From positions 10,059,501 through 10,123,500 of the forward strand of contig NC_066316.1 in the NCBI RefSeq assembly GCF_022539315.1: a stretch of DNA of 64,000 nt, in the 5' to 3' direction. The translations under genes were made by a program, and so were the position numbers. A model generated the notes under the pieces. That model saw only the letters and a program-made list of their open reading frames with translations. It searched no databases and was not told the origin of the DNA. The DNA comes from Serinus canaria (Eukaryota; Chordata; Aves; Passeriformes; Fringillidae). Shown here one piece after another: positions 23,489 to 34,845 of this stretch (position 1 is the stretch's first letter; every line of letters begins with the position of its first letter).

Positions 23489-25652
23489 TGCATCCCCAGT
23501 GCCACTTTTGAATGCATTAAATTCCAAGTGCCACGATTCCTCATGGATTTCAAGCTGAGCAGTGGTTAGTTTTCTTTGGGAGGCTGACCTCTAGTGCCTC
23601 AGTAAGACAAGCTCAAGAGAAGAGGAATAGCAGAGGAATGGAGTGAAGGCCAAAATATGTCTGCATTGACTGGCATTTTATGAGCCTACAAGATACTTTA
23701 TTTAATAATAAAAGAGTAAGTGTTGCTATGGTATCTTGAGGTGTATTTTCACTGCTATGGCCACATAAGGATTCCATGATATTTTTTAATCTTTGTTTTA
23801 ATTACTGAGCTCAGTTTTTGAAATTGCAGGGGCCTCTTTCATTTTTTGATTATGCAGTGTTCTGTGAGACTGAAATATTAATTGAAACAAGAGCTGTCTT
23901 GCTCTTTCTTGAGAAGAAATCAAATGATCTCTGAAGCCCCAGATTTGCAAGATTTGATTAAAAGTCTCATGGAGGTCACCAACACAGCCAGTGCTAAAAC
24001 ACATTTTATTTTCATACATGAAAAGCATGAGCTCAGCCTTAGCAGCCAGACAGAGATATCTGTTGTGCAAGGTGGGTTTCTCTGTCTGCCCGTGTAAAAA
24101 TCCAAAACAGTGGCAGGTTTTTGTTGCTTCAGGTCAGACTCCACAATGCACCATGGTTCAGCTCTGGGGACTCTTGGCCACTTTGGAATTCCTGCTGGTT
24201 TGGCATCACTCTCCATCTACTCTCAGTTGATGTCTGGGGTAGGGGAAAAGGTGTTTGGTTGTTCTGCTGATGCAAAGGTGTTTGTAAAGCAGGTGGTTGT
24301 TTATAGGGCAGAATGAGAAGTACTCCAGTTCTTCCTATGGTATTCCAGGGAAAGCTGTTTGTCCCCTCATCTGAACATGTTCATGTACGTTATGGAGTTT
24401 TCTTTTTTATTTTTATGAAAATACAGAATTCTAGCTGAGGGTAGAGAGTATAAATTTTTGAAACAAGAATGAGATCTTCTCCAGAACTTACTATTTTTAG
24501 CAGCAAAAATCACTGGCTCACATAATATCCCCAGGCAAACAAATACCTTGTCTTACTCCAAACCAGTCATTGCTGCTGTTGGGAAGTTCTTGCAGAAGAA
24601 CTTCTTTTCCATGCACTACATTATTTCCATCCCACACCAGCTCAAACAGCCTGAATTTTTCATCTTTTGGCAATGGTGCAGGACATTTATTTATTTTACA
24701 GGAAAGCTGCTGAGAAAATCAATCTTGCCTGAAGGGCTGTATACTGAGACCATGCCTCGAAATATCTGCTTTATTTTTACAGCACAGAACTTTACTGGCT
24801 GGTGCTTTCAGAGATGTTACTTTGACTTGTTTATGTTGTTTTCCTTAGGCATCAATGTGAGAGTTAGTTTAAGAAACAAATGAGCATGCATTTTTCACAG
24901 AGCAAATAAAATGTAAGAGCAGACAATTGAGGAGTTCTAGAAATGTAGAGGTGAAGCTGTTTATGTCCTTGGAGCATCTCATTCCATGGCAATATGCCTG
25001 AGATTTTGTAGCATGATTGTAAAATATGTGTGTTACTGTCATATTAAGGGTTTTGCAGTGTGCTCCTCACTCAGGCACAAGATCTCTGTTATTTGGCATG
25101 ATTTGGTCTGATTTTTCTGGAAATCATTACATTTGGGATGGTTTTTCTTTTTTGTTTGTGCTGTAGTACACCTCTCTGTAAAAGAAGACATTTTAGCCTA
25201 TGGCAGCCCTCAAATTCTGGTTTGTAAACCTGGGCCTACATTCTTTCTTTTAAGCAGGATTTAACTTTTTTGGCTTCATGGTTCTATGGTTATGTAGAAA
25301 TCAGATCTAATGTTCAACCTAGTGTTTTTATCTGTGAGGCTGAATAAAGTAGATTAGCCTCATCATCCACGTTTCTCATGTGTAAATAAAACTTTGTCAC
25401 TGTTAATTATTTAATCTGAACTAAAAAAGTGTGGGGCCTATATCAGAAATTATATAGGTTCACAAAAGCAGAAAGATTTTGGGTTTTTTTTGTTGTTAGT
25501 GAAGCCCTTTACTTGACCAAAGTCTATCAAAGTTTTGAGAAGCAAAAAATGTGCTGCATTAGGAAAAATCTCATAAGCATTGTAGGGAAATGTTACTTAA
25601 AGACAAAACTGAAAAGTTGAAAAGTCTAGGGTTTTGATTTTTTAAATTTTTT

Positions 25653-25654
<2 letters not shown>
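23489..25654. other. Unique sequence, no gene seen
   Basis: A 111-codon plus frame at 24548-24883 and a 98-codon minus frame at 23920-24216 lack motifs and splice context. Confidence 0.5.

Positions 25655-25683
<29 letters not shown>
25655..25683. repeat. Poly(T) tract of 29 bases
   Basis: An unbroken T run preceded by T-rich sequence (25633-25654). The CR1 elements here lack poly(A) tails, so it is not one of their tails. Confidence 0.95.
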
Positions 25684-25686
<3 letters not shown>

Positions 25687-28147
25687 GAATGATTGAGATG
25701 TTTTTTTTTTCTTCCATACCCTGGATCAGTCCCAGAGTAGCCTCTGTTTGCACAGAGGTGGTGCCTTGTGAGGCTGCATTTTTTTAGAAACAGATCTAAA
25801 TCCTACCTATTTCTTTTGGTTTTAGCTTGTAGGTGATAACTTTCCTTTATTACCTGTCTCTTAATTCTCTCTGGAAAAAAAAAAATTAGTTATGGTAGTG
25901 TGCTCATGCTCTTTCTTTCTCTGTCAAGATCTTGGTTCCTTCAGCTGAATTTTTATGTTCCAGGCTGTGTGTGAACAGTTGTTGAATGCCTGGTAAGACT
26001 TCCATTTGCCAAGCAAGTCTACTTCTAGTACTTAAAGTTCAACTTCACATGAAATCTTTGCTGGTGGAAGATCTACACTCAGTGGAGCCTGTGACAGTTT
26101 GCAAAGAATACTTTAAACTCTAGGCTGTAGCCAGAGTTACAACTGCAGAGGAATTAAAGCACAGGTTTCATCATCATGCTGTTTCAGGAGAGAGAAATAA
26201 GTCATAAAATATTTGTTTTTTAAAAAATATAGATCACACTGACAAGACTGGATGGCTCTTTCTGCCAGCCTGCTTAACAGTGAAAATGATGTAGGCTATG
26301 GCTTGAATATGGAATGGAATATATTAATATTAATATTGTTGACTTGCTGAGATATTCTGCTACCTTGCAGTAGTCTTTCTAAGTTTAAGTCCATAACAGT
26401 GGTTTGATATGATTTCCCTAGCCTGGTTATCATAAAAGATATCAGGACATATATCTCTGTTATACAGTTTAAAATCTGAGAGTGCATGCCAATACTTTTC
26501 CTCTCTTGCTAATAAAAAACCCTCCCATCATGAGGTGAGATTGCAGAAAGCGTTTCACAAGGAGCAGAAAGGGTTGAATCCACTCCCAACCAGGTGATAG
26601 CTCTGTTTATAAGGTAAAAAGTATTTTTTGGTGTTCCTTTGCCCTGATGAGATTGCTGGTGCTGCTCTTTATTTAATTGTGAGCCACATGCCCCATCAGC
26701 ATGGCTCTGGCTCTGTCAGGTTAAACATGATGCAGGTTGGACCTGCAGTGTTTCTCTGGCTCCTCTGCTGCTCCTCAGGGGGACCTGGCTGAGATTTTTT
26801 CCATGTGCATTTCCACCTTTCCACCTTTTCCCACTTTCCCTTCAGGCACGGGCCTTCCGTTCTTGAATTTGCCCTTCTTGAGTCCCTAGTTCTCATTTTA
26901 GGAAAAAACACTTCAGGCAAGAAGTTTTCTTGCCATGCTCTCGTGGGATTTGAGTTCTTGAAATACGAATGCGCTAAAATTCAGAATTTGTAGGTGCACA
27001 AATGGTTATTTTAATTGCTGTGCAATTGCATGGGGAGTAAACACATCAGGGCCTGCAATTAGAGACTCAGTAAGCAGTTGAAAATGTTTTTCTAATTTTT
27101 CAGGTGCATTCCCAAAGGCACAGGTATGCCTGTTACAGCACATTCTTATGACTCTGAAGTGTACAGGGGAAACTGACTTTGGCATGCACGGGTAGGCTGA
27201 ATATTTTAGTTCTGGAGACAACAGCAAACATGCATATTTTATGTTGAGTACAAATTAGCCATGCAGGATATCAAATGAGTGCCTGAGGGAGGGTGCAGAG
27301 TGCTGAAATTAGAGTCTGAATGAAATGTATTTAGTATTAAACCAGCCAAATCCTGAGCTGGCTTCTCCACTGGTGTCAATCAGTCCAGCTCCATTAACTC
27401 CAGTGGAGCTGTGCCTCTGTGTCTTCTGGGGAAGAGGCCTGCTCTGAATATTTTCAGTAAACACAGCACAGTTCTGTTGAGAAAAACGCTTTTCTACGGT
27501 ATTTGGGCTGTAAATTCACTCCCAGTTTCTAAATGAGCTTTGTGCCTGGTCTTTAATCAGCCCTGCTGGGGCACTGCCTGTTGTCATGGAGAGCTGCTCA
27601 AGGTCTGATGGAAGAGAAGGATCTGAATGGGGGCCAAGCAGGATTTGGTTGGATGCTGAGCTTCTGTCCTGCCAGCTGGCATGGGAAGTGCATGTCCTTA
27701 CCATGGGGGAGACCTGCACTTGCTCTTAGAACATCCTGTGAACTTTCCTGTCCTTTAATGGCCACAAATTGTGACTTTGGACCCAGGTTAGCTTTTTCAA
27801 AACTAGTCATATGACATAGAAGCTTACAAGACATGCTCCTTGTTAGCAGGACTCAGGGTCCTAAGTATGCAAGATTTTAAATTATTGTTTCTTGAAGCCT
27901 TGAGTAATGAAGATGCTTTGGAAAATTTCTTCCTCTGATCTGAAGGAGGATATTTGTAAAACATCACAGTTTCACTAGCTGAACTGAATAAAAGGAAGTC
28001 ACCTTGGGCATTATTTCTGTCTGCCAGTGTTAATTACCATGCAGAAGAAAGAGGAGTGAAGATGCAGAAACACGTTTTGTCCTGTTTGAGTTTGTGATCT
28101 CTCAAAATAGACTGTCAAGTTTCCTGGGAGGAGGCAGAATGTGTCCT
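25684..28147. other. Unique sequence, no gene seen
   Basis: No repeat or exon recognised. Short A runs and T runs only. Confidence 0.5.
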
Positions 28148-28216
28148 CACAGCAATATAAAACATCTTCTCACAGCAATATAAAACATCTTCTTACAGCA
28201 ATATAAAACATCTTCT
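28148..28216. repeat. 23-bp unit, three tandem copies
   Basis: Units at 28148-28170, 28171-28193 and 28194-28216 read CACAGCAATATAAAACATCT plus TCT. The first two are identical and the third differs only at its first base (T for C). Near-identity suggests recent origin. Confidence 0.97.
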
Positions 28217-28770
28217 CTTCCATTAGAATAGCAGGGATCTGGGATGTTTGTGCTCTAGTGACTTAGGTCAGCATTGGGAAAGAAGTGAATTGTTAGATTG
28301 GACAAGTAATTCTTTCAGGTTTCATTTTTGCGTGGTTTCTTGAAATCAAGGCAGAAATCCTTGCTCTCCAGCACACAAACTTTTACCTGGCTGTGGTTAT
28401 CACTCATGTCATGCAGGGCATGTTCCCTCAGCAACAGCAAACAGCAGCAACTCCTTAATTGTTTGCCTCACCTTCTTGGAATTGTAAATACTCCCCTTTC
28501 ATTAGAGGCAGGCAATGAATACATTCTAGCTGCAGTGTCTCTTTTCCAATCTTTGGTTATGGTTATTCTGGAAGTGCCAACCAAAAAAACCCCTGTGAGC
28601 ACAGCAGCAGCATCCTCCACAGAGGTGCATTACAGGCATATACTCTTGCAATTAATGACATTAATTATAGAGATAAGATAATCCTGATGGTGCCAGTGAA
28701 ATCAGCTGAGGATTTTTGTTCTTTATAGTCTGACCTGCAGGCTTGCTCTCTGCCAGAGCACCTGCAAGGC
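28217..28770. other. Unique sequence with a TAAT/GATA-rich patch
   Basis: CAATTAATGACATTAATTAT at 28649-28668, followed by AGATAAG at 28672-28678, would suit homeodomain and GATA-factor binding. This is inference from motif content only. A 117-codon frame (28328-28681) shows no domain. Confidence 0.4.
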
Positions 28771-28868
28771 CCATTGGCAGATGGGGAAGAAGTGTATAGC
28801 ATTTAAAACAGAAGAATATCCATTGGCAAATAGGGAAATGATGTGGTATTTGAAGTATTAGAATCATA
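28771..28868. repeat. Diverged 49-bp tandem duplication
   Basis: CCATTGGCAGATGGGGAAGA at 28771 and CCATTGGCAAATAGGGAAAT at 28820 begin two units of about 49 bp. They also share GTATAGCATTT versus GTGGTATTT and AGAATAT versus AGAATCAT. About two thirds identical by eye, so older than the 23-bp array 550 bases away. Confidence 0.65.
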
Positions 28869-31798
28869 ATGAATTGAAATTAACCTTTTTAGCTTCATAT
28901 TTGCAGATAATTAATATTGTACACATCACCAGTTGCCACTTCTCAGAGAAGGGATGTGAACTTCCTGAGAAAGTCTAATTTGGTTTCTTGCACCTTACTT
29001 TCTACAATAGGATAGTAGAAATATCTGACATGCCATGAAAATTTTTATTGTAAGAGTTATTCCTTCCACTTGGCTAAAAGTCTCATTAATGCCCAGGAAT
29101 TCACTTATCTGATCTCTTACATGCTCTTTAACTTGTTCATGGAGAATATATTCATATTTTGCATATACACAATGTCTTTGTATTGACATAGGCTTGAAAC
29201 ATAATTTATCTGAAATAAATAGAATTCCTAGATGTAATTTATGCAATTGCATTTTTGCAGACACTTTCTATGAATACTCAGCACTCAGGAGATCCCAGAC
29301 CTTGCCTCTTTCCAGCTCTTTCCACCCTCCTGGAGATTTTTAAACAGACTTGGATGTCCTATTGAAAGGAGGAAACATTTTGATAGAATAATCTCGAAAT
29401 CAATAAACCCTACAGATTTATTGCTCAGCTCAACATGCAATGTTATGGCAATATCTGCTAAGTAGGAAGTATAACTCTGTTCTGAATCAAAATTCAACTA
29501 ATTTCAGAAAGTAAAAAGGAGTTAAGTGCAGGATTCACTTAATCTTGACATTTACTGGGTAATACTTCCAATAAGGAATTTTGAGTATTTAATAAATATT
29601 TTTGGTGGCTTATTTGTTTACTAGTATTGCCCTTAGGCACTGAAAGAGTCAACATCTTTAGTCTTTTACAGATCCTACAAACAACCTGAAATATTGAGAA
29701 CTTTTCTCCCCTCTTGTCTCTGTTGATTCTAAAATCTTTAAGGATGTGGTATATGTAATCTTCTGTAAGACTTAAGTCAGTCTAACAGTAATTGTCTCAC
29801 AAATGCAGGGTAATATCTGATAACAGTGCTTCAGAAATTATTCTTAAAAAAAAGAGAAGAAAATTTGAACAAAAGGATAGTAGAGAACCTTCTTGTTTTG
29901 GAGGGATCACAACAATGACAAATAAGTGATGCCAGTATGCTGGGAAATCTGTCCCACTAGAACTTTCTGCCTTTCTCAGTTTGGAAGTTTGTGTATTACA
30001 CTGGGGGTTTTTCAAGTATTTCCTGAGCTTGAGTATTAGAATGGACTTTCAGAACAAACAGGCCCCACCTCTGCAAGAGCTGGGGCACTTGATATGTTTT
30101 TTATAAGGAGCTGGAGCTGCTGCACTTCCATGAGGAGTGTGAGAGCTCATCAACTAAATCAATTAGGAAATTCTGGGCAATACAGGTGCACCAGTTCATA
30201 CATTTTCTGAAAAAAAACCAAAAAACTGCCTGTCTAATGCTACATATAGAAAGTCTTTTTGTAAGATGCATTTTATTTATCAGCTCTTCTAGGCTGAATG
30301 TTGCTGTGAGACCTTCAGGTTTATGTCAAGAAAAACTTGAATTCAAATATTGGAGCTAGTGCCTTTTACCTTTAAAACTGCTTCTTTTATTCCCTGCTCT
30401 ACCTCAGCTCTCTTGCAATGCTAGAACCAGAAAAGTCTATGATAAAATCCCTAAACATTGTATTTTATCCAATCTCATGCACAAAAAAAGTTTAAAAACC
30501 TGTGGATTTCATAATTGTCTTTGTTTTTCAAATATCTGCTCATTAGCAGGGGGCAAAACTGATTTTTTTTCTTACCATGAGAGTAATAGTTTTAATCCAT
30601 GTGGTGTCTTGACTGTCTTTTTCTCATTGACAGAACCAAAGGCAATATGATAGTAATATCTAATAAAAAGTGGTTTAAGTTTAAACCTTTATTCAGCATC
30701 CTCTACTTACTAGAAGCAATTTTTGATTTTCTTAAACATTTATGGGAATATTTAACCTTAAGTAGCTGCTGAGAAAGTGGGAAACTAAAACAGGACCTTG
30801 TATATGCAATAAACATCATTTCAGCACCAAAGTCCCAGTGCCCAGAAAGGTGTGTGGATCCTGGGAAGCAGCTGGGTGAGATGTGTGGGTTTGGAGGGAC
30901 CTTACAGTGCCATGAGGAAAAAGAATAAGCTGGAAAAGAAATACTACAAAATCTGTAGTACAAAAACCTTGGTGGTGTAAAAGCAAGAGGGTGAAGGCAC
31001 CCTTTGGGGGACAATAAAATCAGCATTGGTGTTCCATTTGAGAATATAACCCAGTCAGGAAGTAGGAATGTTCCACAGCCATTTTCTTCTCCACACTAAT
31101 TTTCCTATTTTTGATGTTGTTAGAGCTGTCTACATAGGATACTTCCAATTTTCACTTCAATGTGGATATTTTTATTTTGAATTACTGGCTCTTATTTTTC
31201 CTCTTCTTGCTTGGGTGCATTTGCAGGTGAAAGCTCTCTCTTGGTGTGAGGCTGCTTTTGCATCCCAGCTGGGAGTCAGGAGCTGGATTCATTTTCCTGA
31301 GCCATACACCACTGGTGTGTTTTGCTCCTTGGAGGGATATCACAGGCTGTGGAGAAATGGAAAGGCAACCACAGACATAAAGAATGAAAAAGGGGAGGGA
31401 AACAGCTGTAAATGCAGTGCTGTTGAATGGCAGAGTATGCTGGGAACAGGGTGGTTTCAATGTTTTGCTAATGCAAGGCTGATAAAGACTCAGAAGTTGG
31501 TCATTTCAAGATCTTCACATTCAAAGAGCCTTAGGCAAGTTTACTTTAATTTGCTCTGGTGTATATCCATGCCTGTACACAGAGCAGGAATAAAATCAGA
31601 GTAACTCTTGTTTCACTGTGCCATTTAATATGGCTCCTGGATGTCAGGGGAATTGAGAGTAAAATCTTTTTCTGGCTTCCAGAACAAAGGCAGCACCGTT
31701 CTGTGGCATCAGTAAAAGCCCAGTTTCAATGACAGTCCCCTCAAGGCCATTGTTCAGGGCTAAAGGGAAAACCAGAAAAGACCCTTTTCTCTTGTAGG
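28869..31798. other. Unique sequence, no gene seen
   Basis: A 178-codon plus frame (31068-31604) is the longest non-repeat frame after the one at 15150. It has no recognisable domain, no signal of selection visible by eye, and a minus-strand frame of 92 codons overlaps it. Confidence 0.5.
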
Positions 31799-31843
31799 TA
31801 ATAATAATTAGTAATAGTAAGAATAAGTAATAATAGTAATAAT
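31799..31843. repeat. Imperfect (TAA)n microsatellite
   Basis: TAATAATAATTAGTAATAGT and following; trinucleotide period with TAG/AAG interruptions. Confidence 0.9.
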
Positions 31844-32364
31844 GAGTGCTCTTGGTCTTTTCAGTTGGTTCCAATTTGAGGGGATGAAGGCTCTCCTGGA
31901 CTTCCTTGGCTCTTGGTGCTCCAGCTTTGCCACTCTTGTAAAAAATAAGCATTCATTCCCTCTCTCTTGAAAATCCTGGCTAAAGAATGCCTGCAGGTTT
32001 TTTTGTATCCAGCTTTCCAGACATCTCAATCAATATAATCTCATCTCAAGTAATATCATACTTTAGAAGTATTTTTTTAAAATTGATTGGAATCATTATA
32101 TCTCCATGGGATTTCTGGTACTGATATTATACTGGAGAGATGAAGTTCATGTTATGGCTGCTCTTTTTTTTTTTCTCATGATTTTTTAGCTGGGGGTGGT
32201 TTTAAACCTTGTTTAGTTTTTCACTAAAATCATGCCTGTGGTTTTTTGCATCCTATGGAGTGGGTGCAGTGCAAAGCTGAAAGTTTTCCTATTAGAGGTC
32301 TTGATCCATAAGCCTTCTGAATCCAGCACAAAACTTCAGTTGGCTTTGTACTTTTCCCACTCTT
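31844..32364. other. Unique sequence, no gene seen
   Basis: T-run at about 32165-32174. Nothing else recognised. Confidence 0.5.
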
Positions 32365-32777
32365 GTTCAGTATTGTATGTGCAGGGCACCCCTGACAAAG
32401 GCAGGAAGGATGCATCTGACTCCATGTTCTCAGAAGGCTAATTTATTATCTTATGATACTATATTATATTAAAAAATACTATACTATACTAAAGAACACA
32501 GAAAGGATACTTACAGAATGTTAAAAAGATAATGAAAATTCAGAGTCCCAACAGAGCTTGGCCCCAGTTGGCCAAAGAGTGAAAACAACTCAGACCAGAA
32601 TCCAATGGAACAATCACCTGTGGGTAAACAATCCCCAAACACATTCCACATGAGCACAACACAGGAGAAGCAAATGAGATAAGAATTGTTTTTCTTTTCT
32701 CTGAGGCTCCTCAGCTTCCCAGGAGAAAAACCCTGGGTGAAAGAATTTCTTCAGAGAATGCGAATGCCGCAGTTCAG
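32365..32777 (-). repeat. 6-bp target-site duplication of LTR copy 5
   Basis: GTTCAG occurs exactly at 32365-32370 and 32772-32777. Confidence 0.85.
32371..32771 (-). mobile_element. Solo ERV LTR, family 1, copy 5, TA terminus
   Basis: A 401-bp solo LTR in minus orientation. Plus-strand ends are TATTGTATGTGCAGGGCACC and GAATGCGAATGCCGCA. In sense it begins TGCGGCATTCGCATTCTCTG, a 5' variant unlike the TGTCACATTCATATTTTCTG of copy 7, so it belongs to a distinct subfamily. It ends CATACAATA. The exact target-site duplication fixes the edges and shows that the final dinucleotide is TA. The inverted CCAAT box is lost (CAGTTGGCC where sisters have TGATTGGTC). Confidence 0.92.
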
Positions 32778-33989
32778 AGGTAATTTTCTCTCTCTTATTA
32801 TTCTTATTTTTTTTTCTGTTACTTTCTGGGATTTTCCAGTATGGTATAATTCCATGGCAGTATTGAGTTTCTGACAGCTCTAGAGAGAGTGTGGTGCTCT
32901 GAGTAAACCATTTAGGCTGGCTGGGTATGAGCAAAGTGCCTCCAGGATCCCCACTTTTCTCTCAAGACTAAAGTCAGGAGGAAGATTTTTTGGGCTGGGA
33001 ATTTAATTAAATAATATAAGAAAAAATGATGTTATGCAATAGCATAGCTTTTGAGTAATTGGTACTCAAATTAATGAGAAAATTGAGATGTGAATATTTG
33101 CCATGGGTTGAGGGAAAGCATGGACCAGAGCAGAAAAGAGGGAGTGATTTCCTGAAAATAGTTGGAAAATGCAGTCTTCTTTACACAAATGTAAAAAATA
33201 AAGATGAAAACAAAAGCATGGAGGGGAGAAATTAGAGGAAAGACAGAACAATCCTTCCCTGTGTTGGTGTCCTGGTTTGGGGGCAAGTTTGTGAAACTGC
33301 TGAGTTGTCAGAAGTCTGTCCTGCACCGGTAACTTTTCTATTCCCACTGAACTGATAGTCTGTAAAATATGAGACATATAATGCAAAACAAAACCCCAAG
33401 CAAACTCCAAAACCCCCAGAAAGTTTTTGACAAATCCTGATAAAAGTATAAAAAAAATCTCATTCAGCATTTTCAAGCCCTTTCTCCTGATCAAGCAACA
33501 ACAATGCAAAGGCAACAGCTGAATATGTTGAATATTCAGTATATTGAATGAATATGAATAACAGCCATGTTAACTGGTGAAAATTATGTCATGTCCTTCT
33601 GTAGCCACCCATAGGGGTAGTAACAACTTGGTTGTCAGAGTTGGTGAGCACCTAGAGCACTTGTTTCATGCTCCTATGCCCATAAAGGGCATAGAAATAA
33701 CTCTACAAATCAAGGGGGTGTATTCTGATCCTGAATATGGAATATATTTTGGGTAATAAATTTTGGGGAGAGGTTCCCACTGTTTTTTCACTCTGTAGAA
33801 CTTGGGTGCTGGTTCAGTGTCCCTTCTGGCAGCTTGGATGTGAGCCATAAACACAGTCAAGGATGGACCTGCTGCAGCTCACTGATTAAAGGCTGACTTT
33901 TCATGTTGTTAAATGTATGATCAGATTAAAGGCCTTAGTTCAGAAAACAGAGTGGGTTTTTTTCCTTAATTAAGCAGGTCGTTTTAATA
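32778..33989. other. Unique sequence, no gene seen
   Basis: A 149-codon minus frame (33066-33515) has no motif. GTGTCCTGGTTTGGGGGCAA at 33269-33288 recalls the start of the repeat at 9104 but the match is too short to call. Confidence 0.45.
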
Positions 33990-34310
33990 TAAAATTGTAG
34001 GGGGATAGAATATAAGAAAATAAAGATAGTGCAGAAAGTGACCTTACCCCTAAGGAGTTGCAGCTGGGCCAATTATCAAAGATTAGGAGCAGGCCTGACT
34101 TTGCCAGGCCACAGCTGTAACCAAGGAGAAGAAGAGTGCTATAAGAGTGGGATGGCTGGTTGAGAAGGGTATTGGAGTCAGTTGGCTCCTTTGTGAGAAG
34201 AAAGAGTCAGTGCTCTGAGGAGCTGCCCACGAGAAACACCAAGAAGGTGTGAAACTTTTGTGATAAGGAGACAAGTGTGGAACCCCTGCAATAAGATGAC
34301 AACATAAAAT
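33990..34310 (+). repeat. 6-bp target-site duplication of the 309-bp LTR
   Basis: TAAAAT occurs exactly at 33990-33995 and 34305-34310. Confidence 0.8.
33996..34304 (+). mobile_element. Solo ERV LTR, family 3 (309 bp)
   Basis: Starts TGTAGGGGGATAGAATATAA and ends AATAAGATGACAACA, canonical TG...CA, with an exact 6-bp target-site duplication. Inside are GGCCAATTATCAAAG (CCAAT box), GTGCTATAAGAGTGGG (TATA-like) and GCAATAAG near the 3' end, probably a decayed AATAAA signal; their order gives the plus orientation. I recall very similar LTRs in songbirds. Only one copy is in this window. No internal sequence flanks it. Confidence 0.88.
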
Positions 34311-34674
34311 TGGTACAGTAGACTTATAAATAACTTAAGATTGTGCGACTTTGGGGTTATTTTGGAAAATATTGAGTTTAACTTCTTTTCAAGAGCAAAA
34401 TTTTATTGTGGTATGGATTCAGTAAGCCTAAAACTGTATTCAGACTTAACAACCCAGAGACCGCTGCATTTCTGGCTTGCAAAGGCTCATAAACTCTTCA
34501 GCAAATTTAGCAGGGGCTCTACCCTACAGCTTTAAAACAACAAAATGTTTTAAATAAGCTCCATGAAAATTTTTGTAGGGCCTCTCCTGCTAATCCTTAT
34601 GGCTGCTGTCACACTGCAGCTGTTAAAATAATGGCAATTTAAGGGTATTAAATAAATATATATGTACATGGCAG
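34311..34674. other. Unique sequence, no gene seen
   Basis: Nothing recognised between the LTR and the CR1 piece. Confidence 0.5.
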
Positions 34675-34845
34675 TCAGAGGTTGGGAAGGGACCTCAGGA
34701 AGTTTCTAATCCAGTCTCCACCTGGAAGAAAGGTCAGCTGTAAGATTGGAATAAGTTGCTTAGAGTTTTATGCAGTGGAGTCCTGAAACATGCAAGAATA
34801 GAGAGTGCACAACAGCTCTGGGCAGCCTCTGCCGCTTCTGGATTT
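34675..34845 (-). mobile_element. CR1 LINE fragment
   Basis: Reverse-complement CR1 3' region: AGAGGTTGGGAAGGGACCTC, AATCCAGTCTCCACCTGGAA, then ACAGCTCTGGGCAGCCTCTG, in the expected order. The terminal ATAGAATC repeats are not present on its left. Confidence 0.8.

Noticed and set aside
31068..31604. A 178-codon plus-strand open frame
   Set aside because: No recognisable family, mixed hydrophobic composition without a clear topology, and an overlapping minus-strand frame of 92 codons.
33269..33288. Possible third copy of the repeat at 9104
   Set aside because: Only about 12 bases match, too few to separate from chance.
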